This document shows positions 1 through 7,425 of a stretch of DNA of 21,459 nt, one piece after another. Each line of letters opens with the position of its first letter. Within the stretch, counting starts at the first letter, position 1. The translations under genes were made by a program, and so were the position numbers. Origin of the DNA: Comamonadaceae bacterium. Lineage in GTDB: Bacteria; Pseudomonadota; Gammaproteobacteria; Burkholderiales; Burkholderiaceae_C. The notes below the pieces were generated by a model. That model saw only the letters and a list, made by a program, of their open reading frames with translations. It was not told the origin of the DNA and searched no databases. Where the stretch lies: contig CANGML010000006.1 of assembly GCA_947454585.1 (NCBI GenBank), positions 1-21,459 of the forward strand, written 5' to 3'.

Positions 1-1
1 C

Positions 2-844
2 ATGTCAGACAGCAATCAATTCAAGTTGGCAGGCGTCATGGGGATGCCGGTGTTTCAATCGCGCTCCCCCATGTTGCACAACTATTGGATTAAGAAGTAC
101 AACGTGAAAGGTGCCTACGGTCACTTTCCGGTGCAGATTGAGAATGTGGAAGCGGCCGTGCGCGGTTTGTCTGCATTGGGCATTGCCGGTTGCAATATCA
201 CGCAGCCCCACAAAATCATGGCGATGAAGCTGATGGACGAGCTCAGTCCCTTGGCCCAACGCATGGGCGCGATCAACTGCATCGTGGTGCAACCCGATGG
301 CCGTCTGCATGGCTTCAACAACGATGGGTTTGGCTACATTCAAAGTTTGAAAGATGCCAACCCCCTGTGGCGCGCCGATGCAGGCCCCATCGTGGTGTTG
401 GGCTCAGGCGGTGCCGCCCGTGCGGTGGTGATCAGCTTGATGGATGAAGGCGCTCAGGAAATTAGGTTGATCAACCGCACGCGTGCCAAGGCCGATGAGC
501 TGGCGTCCGTCAACACCCGTGTGGTCAAAACCTACGCGTGGGACGAGCGTCATGCGGCTCTTGAGGGCGCGGCGATGCTGGTCAACACCACCAACCAAGG
601 CATGTATGGCCAGCCGCCGTTGAACATTCGTCTGGATGCCTTGCCCAAGTCGGCCATGGTGTCGGACTTGATTTACATCCCGCTTGAAACGCCTTTGCTG
701 GCCGCTGCGCGAGAGCGCGGTCATGTGACATCCAATGGCTTGGGTATGTTGCTGAACCAAGCGATTCCTGCCTTTGAAGCGTGGTTTGGTGTGCGGCCCG
801 AAATCACCGACGAGTTGCGTCAGTCGATTCTTGCCACCTTCTGA
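2..844 (+). CDS. Shikimate dehydrogenase family protein (AroE-like)
   Basis: A 280-residue protein of the NADP-dependent shikimate/quinate dehydrogenase family. The N-terminal substrate domain has SRSPMLHN (residues 20-27) and CNITQPHK (64-71), whose K71 matches the catalytic lysine. D108 in FNNDGFG matches the catalytic aspartate. The Rossmann part shows GSGGAAR (134-140), an NRTRAK segment typical of NADP binding, and a C-terminal NGLGMLLNQA. Length is normal for AroE. Two family signatures are altered: NVTxPxK reads NITQPHK, and NTD reads NND. Together with the operon partner (a LigI-like hydrolase) this suggests a catabolic paralogue, not necessarily the biosynthetic AroE; that is inference. 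The ATG is the second base of the window, so promoter and ribosome site are outside. The stop is followed after 3 bases by the next start. Confidence 0.88.
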   Translation: MSDSNQFKLAGVMGMPVFQSRSPMLHNYWIKKYNVKGAYGHFPVQIENVEAAVRGLSALGIAGCNITQPHKIMAMKLMDELSPLAQRMGAINCIVVQPDGRLHGFNNDGFGYIQSLKDANPLWRADAGPIVVLGSGGAARAVVISLMDEGAQEIRLINRTRAKADELASVNTRVVKTYAWDERHAALEGAAMLVNTTNQGMYGQPPLNIRLDALPKSAMVSDLIYIPLETPLLAAARERGHVTSNGLGMLLNQAIPAFEAWFGVRPEITDELRQSILATF

Positions 845-847
845 TTG

Positions 848-1678
848 ATGTCTGTCCTCACCGCGCCCAAGATTGATTCGCACTGCCATGTGCTGGAGCC
901 GAGCAGGTTTCCGTATGGCGAACACATCGCCTACCACCCTGCTGGGCAGGAGATGGGAAGCGCCAAATACTTCCAAGAGGTCATGGCCTGTTACGCGGTG
1001 AAGCATGCCTTGTTGGTAGGCCCCAACTCGGGCTATGGCATGGACAACCGCTGTTTGCTGGACGCCATCGCCAGTGCCCCTGAGGTGTTCAAAGGCATTG
1101 CGGTGGTGCCCCATGACTGCAGTTTCGAACAACTGCAGCAGTTCAAATCACAAGGTGTGATGGGTGTGGCCTTTAACCCATCGTTGATGGGCTTTGACTA
1201 TTACGCCAACATCGAGCCATTGCTGCAGCGACTCCAGCAGCTCGACATGTGGGCGCAGTTTCAAGTTGAGAATGATTTGCTGCTCGACTTTTTACCCATG
1301 TTGTCGCGTGTCGACGTGAAGATGATGGTGGACCACTGTGGTCGCCCCAACTTGAACGCGGGTGTGGCGCAAGCTGGTTTTCAAGCGTTGCTGGCGCTGG
1401 GTCGTGAAGGCCGAGCGGTGGTCAAGATTTCTGGCTTTGCCAAGTTCTCGCAAGCGGGCTACCCGTTTGGGGATACGCGGCCTTTCACCGAAGCCTTGGT
1501 GCGCACGTTTGGTCTGCGCCATTGCGTCTGGGCTTCCGATTGGCCCTACCTCAAAGCACCTTACCGCCTAGACTATGGCCCTATGTTGAAGGTGTACGAA
1601 ACCGCCTTCAGCGCTTCCGAGCGTCACGCCATGATGTGGGACGCCCCTCAACAACTTTTTGAATTCGAGACACCATGA
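848..1678 (+). CDS. Amidohydrolase-2 family metal hydrolase (LigI-like)
   Basis: A 276-residue TIM-barrel hydrolase of the amidohydrolase-2 family, which includes 2-pyrone-4,6-dicarboxylate lactonase (LigI) and sulfomuconolactone hydrolase. The metal motif DSHCH is at residues 10-14. VDHCGRP (161-167), VKISGF (192-197) and ASDWPY (229-234, with the catalytic-type D231) follow in family order. Substrate is not readable from sequence; a lactone or cyclic acid from aromatic or shikimate-type catabolism fits the family and the upstream AroE-like gene. I chose the ATG at 848 over the in-frame TTG at 845; it lies 3 bases after the upstream stop. The stop overlaps the next start as ATGA, so the three genes are probably one translationally coupled operon. 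Confidence 0.85.
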   Translation: MSVLTAPKIDSHCHVLEPSRFPYGEHIAYHPAGQEMGSAKYFQEVMACYAVKHALLVGPNSGYGMDNRCLLDAIASAPEVFKGIAVVPHDCSFEQLQQFKSQGVMGVAFNPSLMGFDYYANIEPLLQRLQQLDMWAQFQVENDLLLDFLPMLSRVDVKMMVDHCGRPNLNAGVAQAGFQALLALGREGRAVVKISGFAKFSQAGYPFGDTRPFTEALVRTFGLRHCVWASDWPYLKAPYRLDYGPMLKVYETAFSASERHAMMWDAPQQLFEFETP

Positions 1679-2184
1679 TTGCCCTATCCATCCCTGAATT
1701 TGTTCGTACCTTGACCGCGTTGAGCGGCATCCTAGAAAAAGGTGCAGCCTCGGCCCAAGCTCGCAAGATTGACCCGCTGGTGTTCACCCGGGGGCGCTTG
1801 GCGCCCGATATGTTTCCACTCTCACGCCAAGTGCAGATCACTTGTGACGTCGCTAAGAATGGCTTTGCCCGTTTGAGTGGGGTCGAGGCGCCCAAGTTTG
1901 AAGACACCGAAATCACGTTTGAGGAACTGCAAGCGCGCATCGCCAAAACGATTGATTTTTTGCACACCGTGAAGGCTGAAAGTTTGCAAGGCGCCGAAGA
2001 CAAAGTGGTGTCATTCCCTGCGGGGCCTGAGCGCGTGCTGAAGATGAAAGGCAGCGCCTACCTGACGCAGTGGGTCTTGCCGAATTTGTATTTCCACACG
2101 GTCACAACCTACAACATCTTGCGCCACAACGGTGTGGATGTGGGCAAGATGGATTACCTCAAGGGCGCTGACCTGCTGCCTTGA
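1675..2184 (+). CDS. DUF1993 domain protein
   Basis: A 169-residue soluble protein matching the DUF1993 family by its overall pattern, most clearly the C-terminal PNLYFHTVTTYNILRHNGVD (positions about 135-154) and the closing KMDYLKG. DUF1993 proteins are predicted four-helix DinB-like folds of unknown function. No signal peptide or membrane segment is seen. The ATG overlaps the amidohydrolase stop by 4 bases (ATGA), so expression is probably coupled to it. It converges with the flavin reductase gene on the other strand with only 12 bases between the stops and no visible terminator hairpin. I assign no reaction. Confidence 0.82.
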   Translation: MIALSIPEFVRTLTALSGILEKGAASAQARKIDPLVFTRGRLAPDMFPLSRQVQITCDVAKNGFARLSGVEAPKFEDTEITFEELQARIAKTIDFLHTVKAESLQGAEDKVVSFPAGPERVLKMKGSAYLTQWVLPNLYFHTVTTYNILRHNGVDVGKMDYLKGADLLP

Positions 2185-2196
2185 TCAATCGTTGGG

Positions 2197-2811
2197 TCAC
2201 ACTTTGGGGCGCCACATTTTGAACAGTTGATCGGGGCCCACGGTGAAGTAATCCGCTGGGCCACCGCCGCGCATGACGTGGCCCGCGCTGGCGGTGTCGT
2301 AGACGCCGTCTTTGAGCAAGTGGTCGGCAATGTGCACGCCCACCACTTCACCCAAGACCAACCAAGTGGGTATTTTTTGTTTGTCCAAGCCTTCGAGTTG
2401 GATGATCTGTGTGCTGCGGCATTCAAACGACACGGGGCTCTCTGCCACGCGTGGCACGTCCATCGTGCGTGAAGGGGCGGTGGCCAAACCCGCTAACTCA
2501 AATTCGTTCACTTCAGGGCCTACCGCCGCGCAGGTTTGGTTCATCGCCTCTGCCAAGGGGCGCGTCACAAGGTTCCACACAAACATGCCGTTCTCTTGGA
2601 TGTTGCGCACCGAGTCTTTGGGGCCAATGCTGGAGAACCCCACGATCGGCGGGATGTAGTTGAAGGCCGTGAAGAAGCTGTAAGGCGCGAGGTTCAACAC
2701 ACCCTCGTTGCTGCGTGTGGAGATCCAACCGATGGGGCGTGGGCCCACGATGGCGTTGAACGGGTCATGGGGCAGGCCGTGGCCTAGGCGAGGTTCGTAG
2801 AAATGTGTCAT
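2197..2811 (-). CDS. Flavin reductase-like FMN-binding protein
   Basis: A 204-residue protein of the flavin reductase-like split-barrel family. Recognisable are GPRPIGWIST (23-32), the NLAPYSFF segment (40-47), IGFSS-like VGFSSIGPKDS and NIQENGMFVWN, the usual FMN-contacting strands. Members bind FMN and either reduce flavin with NAD(P)H or act as small flavoproteins. No partner monooxygenase is in the window. The start lies 3 bases after the stop of the tandem-sensor channel gene, so it is probably the last gene of the channel operon that begins at 5222. The ribosome site is weak, consistent with coupling. Whether this position reflects a functional link to the channels (for example redox sensing) or chance is unknown. 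Confidence 0.85.
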   Translation of the reverse strand: MTHFYEPRLGHGLPHDPFNAIVGPRPIGWISTRSNEGVLNLAPYSFFTAFNYIPPIVGFSSIGPKDSVRNIQENGMFVWNLVTRPLAEAMNQTCAAVGPEVNEFELAGLATAPSRTMDVPRVAESPVSFECRSTQIIQLEGLDKQKIPTWLVLGEVVGVHIADHLLKDGVYDTASAGHVMRGGGPADYFTVGPDQLFKMWRPKV

Positions 2812-2814
2812 AGG

Positions 2815-4413
2815 TTAAAAAGTTCTCTTCGCCACAATGGCTAAAACGTCGAGCTCGGCTTGGTGCTCGGTGGGGATGGCCGTCAAACTTTTGCGCAGGG
2901 CATCTTCGCCGGTCGCTTGGGTGATCAAACTGAGTTGATCGACCAGCAACTTGAACTGCGCAGCCGCCAGAGCAGGGTGGGCTTTGGCGTCGAGCACCAA
3001 GCCGTTGGCGTGGGTGTGGTCTTCGGCCTCTTTGGCAGCGAATTCGGCACGCGCCTCGTCGGTCAGGCGTTTGACTTCGTCATGCGACAAATGCAAACGT
3101 TCGGCTTCTGCCACGATCAGTTCTTTTTCGGCGTGATCAAGCATGCCGTCTTCAAAAGCCAACATCAAGCGTCGCTTGAAAGCTTCGCGGTCAATGCGCA
3201 GTTGGTCGGTGAACGCCGAGGCTAGCAAACCAGCGGGGATGGCAAAAATGCCAATCCCGATCAGGGCCACCACCACCGTGAGCAATCGACCCAAAGGGGT
3301 GATGGGTGAAATATCGCCATAACCGACCGATGCCAAGGTGATGATGGCCCAGTAAATCGATTGCGGAATATTTTCAAACTTGTCGGGTTGCGCTTCGTGC
3401 TCTAGCAAGAAGCCCAAGCTGGCGGTGAGCACCACCAACAGCATCATGACAAACACCGAGGCAAAAATCACCTGCCATTCACGCTGCACCACTTTGTAAA
3501 GCGTCTGCAACGCCGAGGTGTAGCGTGTGAGTTTGAGCATGCGCACCAAGCGGAAGACACGCAAGAAACGCAAGTCCAAATGTTGGCTGAGCAGGGCCTC
3601 TAGAACAAAAGGCAAGATGGCTAACAAATCGATGATGGCGGAGGCTGAACGTATGTGGGCCCACCGCTTCAGTCGCAGGTGTTTGTACTCGGGGTTTTCG
3701 GGTGCGGTGTAAACGCGCGCAATGTATTCAAGGGTGAAGAGGGTGAAGGCCACCAAGTCGATGACGTGAAATTCCACGGCAAACAAATTGCGAATGGACT
3801 CGACGGATTCAAAAATCACACAGCTGATGGACAGGGCCACCCAAAACACAATGAAGTTGTCGAGGTAGGCATGCAAGCGACCTGAGTGACCTGTGGGTTC
3901 GAGCAATGCAAACAACTTGGCGCGGAAGGTGCGATTGGCATTGAGTTCTTGAAACTCATGCCACGCCGGAATGAGTTGGCGAGAGAGCTTGAACATCCGA
4001 GCCAAGCGCAAAATCCGGAGTACGCGGAGCATTTCAACGTCCACATCCACCATGCGTGCAAAGTAAAACGGCGCAATAGCCACCAAGTCGACCAAGGCAT
4101 AAAAGCTCAAGGCATAGCGCAGGCGAGGGAAACTTTTACCCACAAAGTCGGGATGCAGGTGTGCCGTGGCCACGCGCATCACATATTCTGCGGTGAAGAT
4201 CCCCACCGTCACCACATCAAACAGGTGAAACCAAGCCTTGTAGTTGTGATAGATCTGCGGCGTGTTTTCTAACAAGACCGCGAACACACTTGCCACGATC
4301 AAGAGCGCAATGCTTTTTTCCACCGTCTGATGGAAGCCATGTTTGAACTCGGGGTCAAACGCCCACTGGTAAACGAGGGCCAGGGGCGATGAGGGGCCGT
4401 GATGCGCGCTCAT
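2815..4413 (-). CDS. Tandem voltage-sensor cation channel (VSD-VSD-pore)
   Basis: A 532-residue membrane protein with two complete voltage-sensor domains followed by a single pore. VSD1 spans about 30-147; its S4 (127-145) has basic residues at 130, 133, 136, 139, 142 and 145. VSD2 spans about 185-298; its S4 (280-297) has basics at 282, 285, 288, 291, 294 and 297. Both carry the S2 pattern FTxEY and an S3 aspartate, the usual charge-transfer centre. The pore follows at 312-402, with filter SVGYGD (362-367), a canonical K+ signature. The cytoplasmic tail has a helical module around EDG (421-423) and a later HPALAAAQFKLL segment (479-490). A close relative lies at 9403-11046. The start overlaps the sodium channel stop as ATGA, implying coupled translation. 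K+ selectivity is inferred from the filter; gating is unknown. Confidence 0.93.
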   Translation of the reverse strand: MSAHHGPSSPLALVYQWAFDPEFKHGFHQTVEKSIALLIVASVFAVLLENTPQIYHNYKAWFHLFDVVTVGIFTAEYVMRVATAHLHPDFVGKSFPRLRYALSFYALVDLVAIAPFYFARMVDVDVEMLRVLRILRLARMFKLSRQLIPAWHEFQELNANRTFRAKLFALLEPTGHSGRLHAYLDNFIVFWVALSISCVIFESVESIRNLFAVEFHVIDLVAFTLFTLEYIARVYTAPENPEYKHLRLKRWAHIRSASAIIDLLAILPFVLEALLSQHLDLRFLRVFRLVRMLKLTRYTSALQTLYKVVQREWQVIFASVFVMMLLVVLTASLGFLLEHEAQPDKFENIPQSIYWAIITLASVGYGDISPITPLGRLLTVVVALIGIGIFAIPAGLLASAFTDQLRIDREAFKRRLMLAFEDGMLDHAEKELIVAEAERLHLSHDEVKRLTDEARAEFAAKEAEDHTHANGLVLDAKAHPALAAAQFKLLVDQLSLITQATGEDALRKSLTAIPTEHQAELDVLAIVAKRTF

Positions 4414-5222
4414 CTATTTTTTTGTTCAATCAGATGACGCAAGGCTGCCATTTCACTGCGCAGGTGTTGCAATTCTTCTTGCACGCTGGATTGGTGCGAA
4501 TGGTTGCGGTCGTCTTTGTCTTTGTCTGCGGTGATGGAGTCCACGATCACGGCAATGAACAAGTTGAAGACGATGAATGTGGCGATCAAGATGAAAAAGA
4601 CAAAGAAAACCCAAGCGTAGGGGAACATCTCCATCACAGGGCGTGCGATGCCGTCTGCCCAGCTCTCCAGCGTCATCACTTGAAAGAGGGTGAAGGCGCT
4701 GGTGCTCAAGCTGCCAAACCAATCGGGGAAGTCCTTGTGGAACAGGTTGGTGGAGATGACCGAGGCGACGTAGAAGATGATCATGATCAAGCCAAACACC
4801 GAGCCCAAGCCTGGTAATGAGCTCAGTAAGCCTCCGACGACTTTGCGCATGCTCTCGACTTTGTTGATCAGGCGAAGGACGCGCAGCACGCGAAGCGCAC
4901 GCAAGACAGACAGGGAGCCGGATGCAGGCACCAGGGCTATGCCCACCACGATGAAGTCAAACACAGACCAAGCATCTTTGAAAAATGCCAGTCCACGGGC
5001 AGCAATGAGCAAAACAATCTCAGCAATGAAGATGCACAAGATGGTGTGATCTAACAAAATTAACTCGTCGCCCCATGACGCCATCACACTTTGATTGGTC
5101 TCAACGCCCAAAATAGCGGCGTTGATCACGATCAGAAAAACGAGGAAATGCTGAATCGCATGATGGTTGATAAATTGTTCAATGCGGCCACGCCATGTGG
5201 TCGTCTCAGTGGTGCTTTGCAT
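4410..5222 (-). CDS. NaChBac-type voltage-gated sodium channel
   Basis: A 270-residue single-domain channel of the bacterial Nav family. S1-S4 occupy about 22-125, with S4 arginines at 108, 111, 114 and 117. S5 is about 135-158, and the filter TLESWAD is at 184-190, inside the family pattern FxxxTLESW. S6 is about 201-229. A heptad-patterned C-terminal helix (245-270) matches the tetramerising coiled coil of this family, and the acidic, charged neck before it is also typical. The filter differs from NavAb (TLESWSM) and NaChBac (TLESWAS) by an aspartate in the last position, discussed under findings. I chose the ATG at 5222 over a TTG 18 bases upstream; no strong ribosome site is visible before either. 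It is the first gene of the leftward channel operon and overlaps the next gene by 4 bases. Confidence 0.93.
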   Translation of the reverse strand: MQSTTETTTWRGRIEQFINHHAIQHFLVFLIVINAAILGVETNQSVMASWGDELILLDHTILCIFIAEIVLLIAARGLAFFKDAWSVFDFIVVGIALVPASGSLSVLRALRVLRVLRLINKVESMRKVVGGLLSSLPGLGSVFGLIMIIFYVASVISTNLFHKDFPDWFGSLSTSAFTLFQVMTLESWADGIARPVMEMFPYAWVFFVFFILIATFIVFNLFIAVIVDSITADKDKDDRNHSHQSSVQEELQHLRSEMAALRHLIEQKNR

Positions 5223-5513
5223 AGCTAAGTCAGAGGTCAAAGTGTTGAAATTTAATAGGGGGACACTCTACCCGATGGAACCCTTCATCCGCTTGCGTCG
5301 CCTGATGCGCGCGATGTCCGTCACTGTTGCGCAATTGATGTCTTTGTAAATTATTTATTTCATTTATTTAACTTTTATAGCTACATCTGTTTTTTTTTTG
5401 AATCCTAATTCATTGAACTTGAGATTGATTTATTTTTGTTCTGCAAGGCTGATTTATAAAATCAAATCCAATCCAAATTTCCCGTTTGGTAGTTAACAAG
5501 GAAAGATACACAG
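5223..5513. promoter_or_regulatory. Divergent AT-rich intergenic region between two channel genes
   Basis: About 290 bases separate the start of the sodium channel gene (leftward) from the Kv-type gene (rightward), so promoters for both should lie here. The half near the Kv gene (about 5345-5480) is strikingly AT-rich, with TTTATTT-type repeats at 5351-5371 and a run of ten T at 5390-5399. TATAAA-like bases at 5455-5460 could be part of a rightward -10, but I find no -35 at good spacing. The half near the sodium channel (about 5275-5350) is GC-rich and contains a possible 24-codon ORF on the + strand (5275-5349). A Shine-Dalgarno AAGGAA lies at about 5499-5504, before the Kv ATG. Confidence 0.5.
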
Positions 5514-6545
5514 ATGCAAGCACATGTGCACAACCCAGAGAACTCAGCCAGTCTGATTCAACGCGTCTTCACAGACCCCACCAGCTCAGCGTTCACGCGC
5601 TGGGTCGGCATCATTAATTTTTGGATTTTGATTTCGTGCTTGTCACTCGCTGGCGAAACCGTCGAGCCCTATGCGACGGTGCATGCACAGCTGTTTAACT
5701 ACATTGAATATGCCGCCGTGTTGTTCTTCACCATCGATTACTTGGGTAATTTGTACTTTGCCAAAGACCGAGTGAAGTACTTCTTCAGCTTTTGGGGCTT
5801 GGTGGACTTGATCTCCATCTTGCCCACTTACTTGACCATCATGAACTTGACGGCCTTGCAAGGCTCTAAAGTTTTCCGTGTCTTGCGCGTGGTCCGAGTA
5901 CTGCGAGTACTGAAGATGGCACGCATTGCCTTGCAGCAGTTGGAGCAAAAGTTAGAGAGCTCCAACCCCATCTTGACCAACCTCAAGATTTATTTCATTG
6001 CGCTGTTTTCGGTGGTGATGATCTCGAGTACCTTGATGTATTACGTTGAAGGTGACTTGTACTCTGCGGATGCCATCACGCTCGGCCAAGCCAAGTTGGA
6101 TGCAGAAATCAAAGCCAACCCATTGCCTGCAGACGCGCCGCCAGAAGCCGCCAAGTTCATGCCGGTGGACCCGATCAGCGGCAACGCTATCCCCGAAGAC
6201 AAGCGTTTCTTCACCTCTATCCCTGCTGCGATGTGGTGGTGCATGGTGACGTTGACCACCACCGGCTACGGCGACATGTTCCCACTCACCTTTGGCGGAC
6301 GTGTGATTGCCGCGGTCACCATGTTGATGGGTTTGGTACTGTTTGGTATTTTGTTGAACATCGTGGGCAAAACCATCATGGTGCTGCTGTTCGGTGAACA
6401 ATTGACAGAAGACAACACATCACCCGCTTCCCGCGAAACGATTTTGCGCATGATGGTGGCGCGCAAGTGGATTTCTGAGCACCGTGCTTATGAGCTGGAA
6501 TTGATGTCCGAAGAAGACATCAAACACCGCACGAAAGACCTCTAA
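5514..6545 (+). CDS. Voltage-gated potassium channel (Kv-type, six TM)
   Basis: A 343-residue channel with S1-S4 at about 28-138. S4 has basics at 122, 125, 128, 131, 134 and 137. S2 has FTIDY (aspartate in place of the usual glutamate) and S3 has GLVDLISILP. The filter TTTGYGD is at 248-254 and is a canonical K+ signature. Between S5 and the pore helix is a long turret (about 181-232), rich in A, P, D and K, much longer than in the neighbouring channels. S6 (about 262-290) is followed by a short acidic and basic tail without the DG-type module shared by the other K+-type proteins here. It is alone on the + strand and ends at a bidirectional terminator. AAGGAA about 10 bases before the ATG supports the start. 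Confidence 0.94.
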   Translation: MQAHVHNPENSASLIQRVFTDPTSSAFTRWVGIINFWILISCLSLAGETVEPYATVHAQLFNYIEYAAVLFFTIDYLGNLYFAKDRVKYFFSFWGLVDLISILPTYLTIMNLTALQGSKVFRVLRVVRVLRVLKMARIALQQLEQKLESSNPILTNLKIYFIALFSVVMISSTLMYYVEGDLYSADAITLGQAKLDAEIKANPLPADAPPEAAKFMPVDPISGNAIPEDKRFFTSIPAAMWWCMVTLTTTGYGDMFPLTFGGRVIAAVTMLMGLVLFGILLNIVGKTIMVLLFGEQLTEDNTSPASRETILRMMVARKWISEHRAYELELMSEEDIKHRTKDL

Positions 6546-6558
6546 ATTGTTCGCCCAA

Positions 6559-6592
6559 GAAAAAGGCCGCTCAGTGAGCGGCCTTTTTTTAT
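6559..6592. terminator. Bidirectional intrinsic terminator
   Basis: The segments AGGCCGCTCA and TGAGCGGCCT are perfectly complementary around a central G (practical loop about 5-7 bases). They are flanked by A5 on the left and T7 on the right. This gives a U tract for both the rightward Kv gene (stop at 6545) and the leftward operon ending at 6606. Confidence 0.9.
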
Positions 6593-6605
6593 TTCTTTGT
6601 GCGAT

Positions 6606-7178
6606 TTAGATGAACAGCATAAACCCGTTGATGGTGGAGAAGATGCCCATGATGCCTAAAACACATGGCACCCAAAACAGCACCCGTGCGCCCGTCAAGA
6701 TGGCAACAGAGGTCAACACAATGGCAATCTGCAACAAGGCCTCCGCGTAGTCAAACCAAGGGTCTTGGCGCAAAGCAATGTCTCGCTCGTGTTCATGCTC
6801 TTTGGCTTTGGCCATGAGCTCTTTTTTGCCGTCGCCCGTTTCCGGTTCGGACTCATAGCGTGCGATGTTCTTTTCGTAGCCTTCGAGTTTCTTCTCGATC
6901 AGCGCTTTGGCCGCTGGGGAGAGCTTTTCGTTCGTCAGTTGAATGCGAAGGTCATCCGCTGCAATTTTGTAATCGGTCTGACGAATGTTTTTCGCTTGGT
7001 AAAACGCGTAGGCGTTGGATGCCAAGATGTTGTTACTCATGCTTTCCTTGGAGGCGTTGTTGCCGCCCAAGCTCGCAATGGCTAAAAACATGGCCAAGCA
7101 CGACACCAACATCGCGCACTGTGTGCGGAAGGGGTCTTTGCCATGATCTGGCAGTTCTGTTTCTGGCACGTCACTCAT
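6606..7178 (-). CDS. DUF4337 family membrane protein
   Basis: A 190-residue protein resembling the DUF4337 family: an N-terminal membrane segment (about 19-37), then the signature LGGNNASKESMSNNILASNA (37-56) and YQAKNIRQT (60-68). A charged helical stretch (about 70-137) and two C-terminal membrane segments (about 146-163 and 165-188) follow. The central part is probably a coiled coil; its side of the membrane is not clear. Family function is unknown. It is the last gene of the leftward channel operon; AAGGAG overlaps the stop of the upstream small gene, 11 bases away, so co-translation is likely. Its place after five genes of channel type makes it a candidate accessory protein, but that rests on context only. 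Confidence 0.8.
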   Translation of the reverse strand: MSDVPETELPDHGKDPFRTQCAMLVSCLAMFLAIASLGGNNASKESMSNNILASNAYAFYQAKNIRQTDYKIAADDLRIQLTNEKLSPAAKALIEKKLEGYEKNIARYESEPETGDGKKELMAKAKEHEHERDIALRQDPWFDYAEALLQIAIVLTSVAILTGARVLFWVPCVLGIMGIFSTINGFMLFI

Positions 7179-7189
7179 GGTTTTCTCCT

Positions 7190-7399
7190 TTATTTTTCAT
7201 CGTCATCCAAATGTTTATCTTTGCGCTTGGCAAAGATTTTGTAGATCGCGATCAAGGCCAAGACGATGGCCACTGCGCACACCACCAATTCGGCGTTGGT
7301 GAGGGTGTGCACAAACTCATCAAGGTAGTCGTAGGTAGACAGTGGCGTGTAGACGTCAGGATTTTCTTGTTTGTACTTTTGGTAGGCGCCGTTATCCAT
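7190..7399 (-). CDS. Small single-span membrane protein
   Basis: A 69-residue protein: a polar, tyrosine-rich N-terminus (1-33), one hydrophobic span (about 36-54, ELVVCAVAIVLALIAIYKI region) and a K/R then D/E-rich tail ending in DDDEK. A GGAG ribosome site lies about 8 bases before the ATG. It sits 26 bases after the preceding channel gene and 11 bases before the DUF4337 gene. I do not recognise a family. Size, a single span and position between channel and DUF4337 genes resemble small regulatory subunits, but no homology supports that. Confidence 0.75.
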   Translation of the reverse strand: MDNGAYQKYKQENPDVYTPLSTYDYLDEFVHTLTNAELVVCAVAIVLALIAIYKIFAKRKDKHLDDDEK

Positions 7400-7425
7400 C
7401 GTTGACTCCGAGTTTGAAAAGTGAA

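Noticed and set aside
2185..2196. Shared terminator between the convergent DUF1993 and flavin reductase genes
   Set aside because: The gap is 12 bases and no hairpin with a U tract is visible there or in the adjoining gene ends.
5167..5349. 60-residue + strand ORF across the sodium channel 5' end
   Set aside because: Most of it is antisense to the sodium channel coding sequence, with low-complexity basic composition; only the last 24 codons lie outside that gene and are treated separately.
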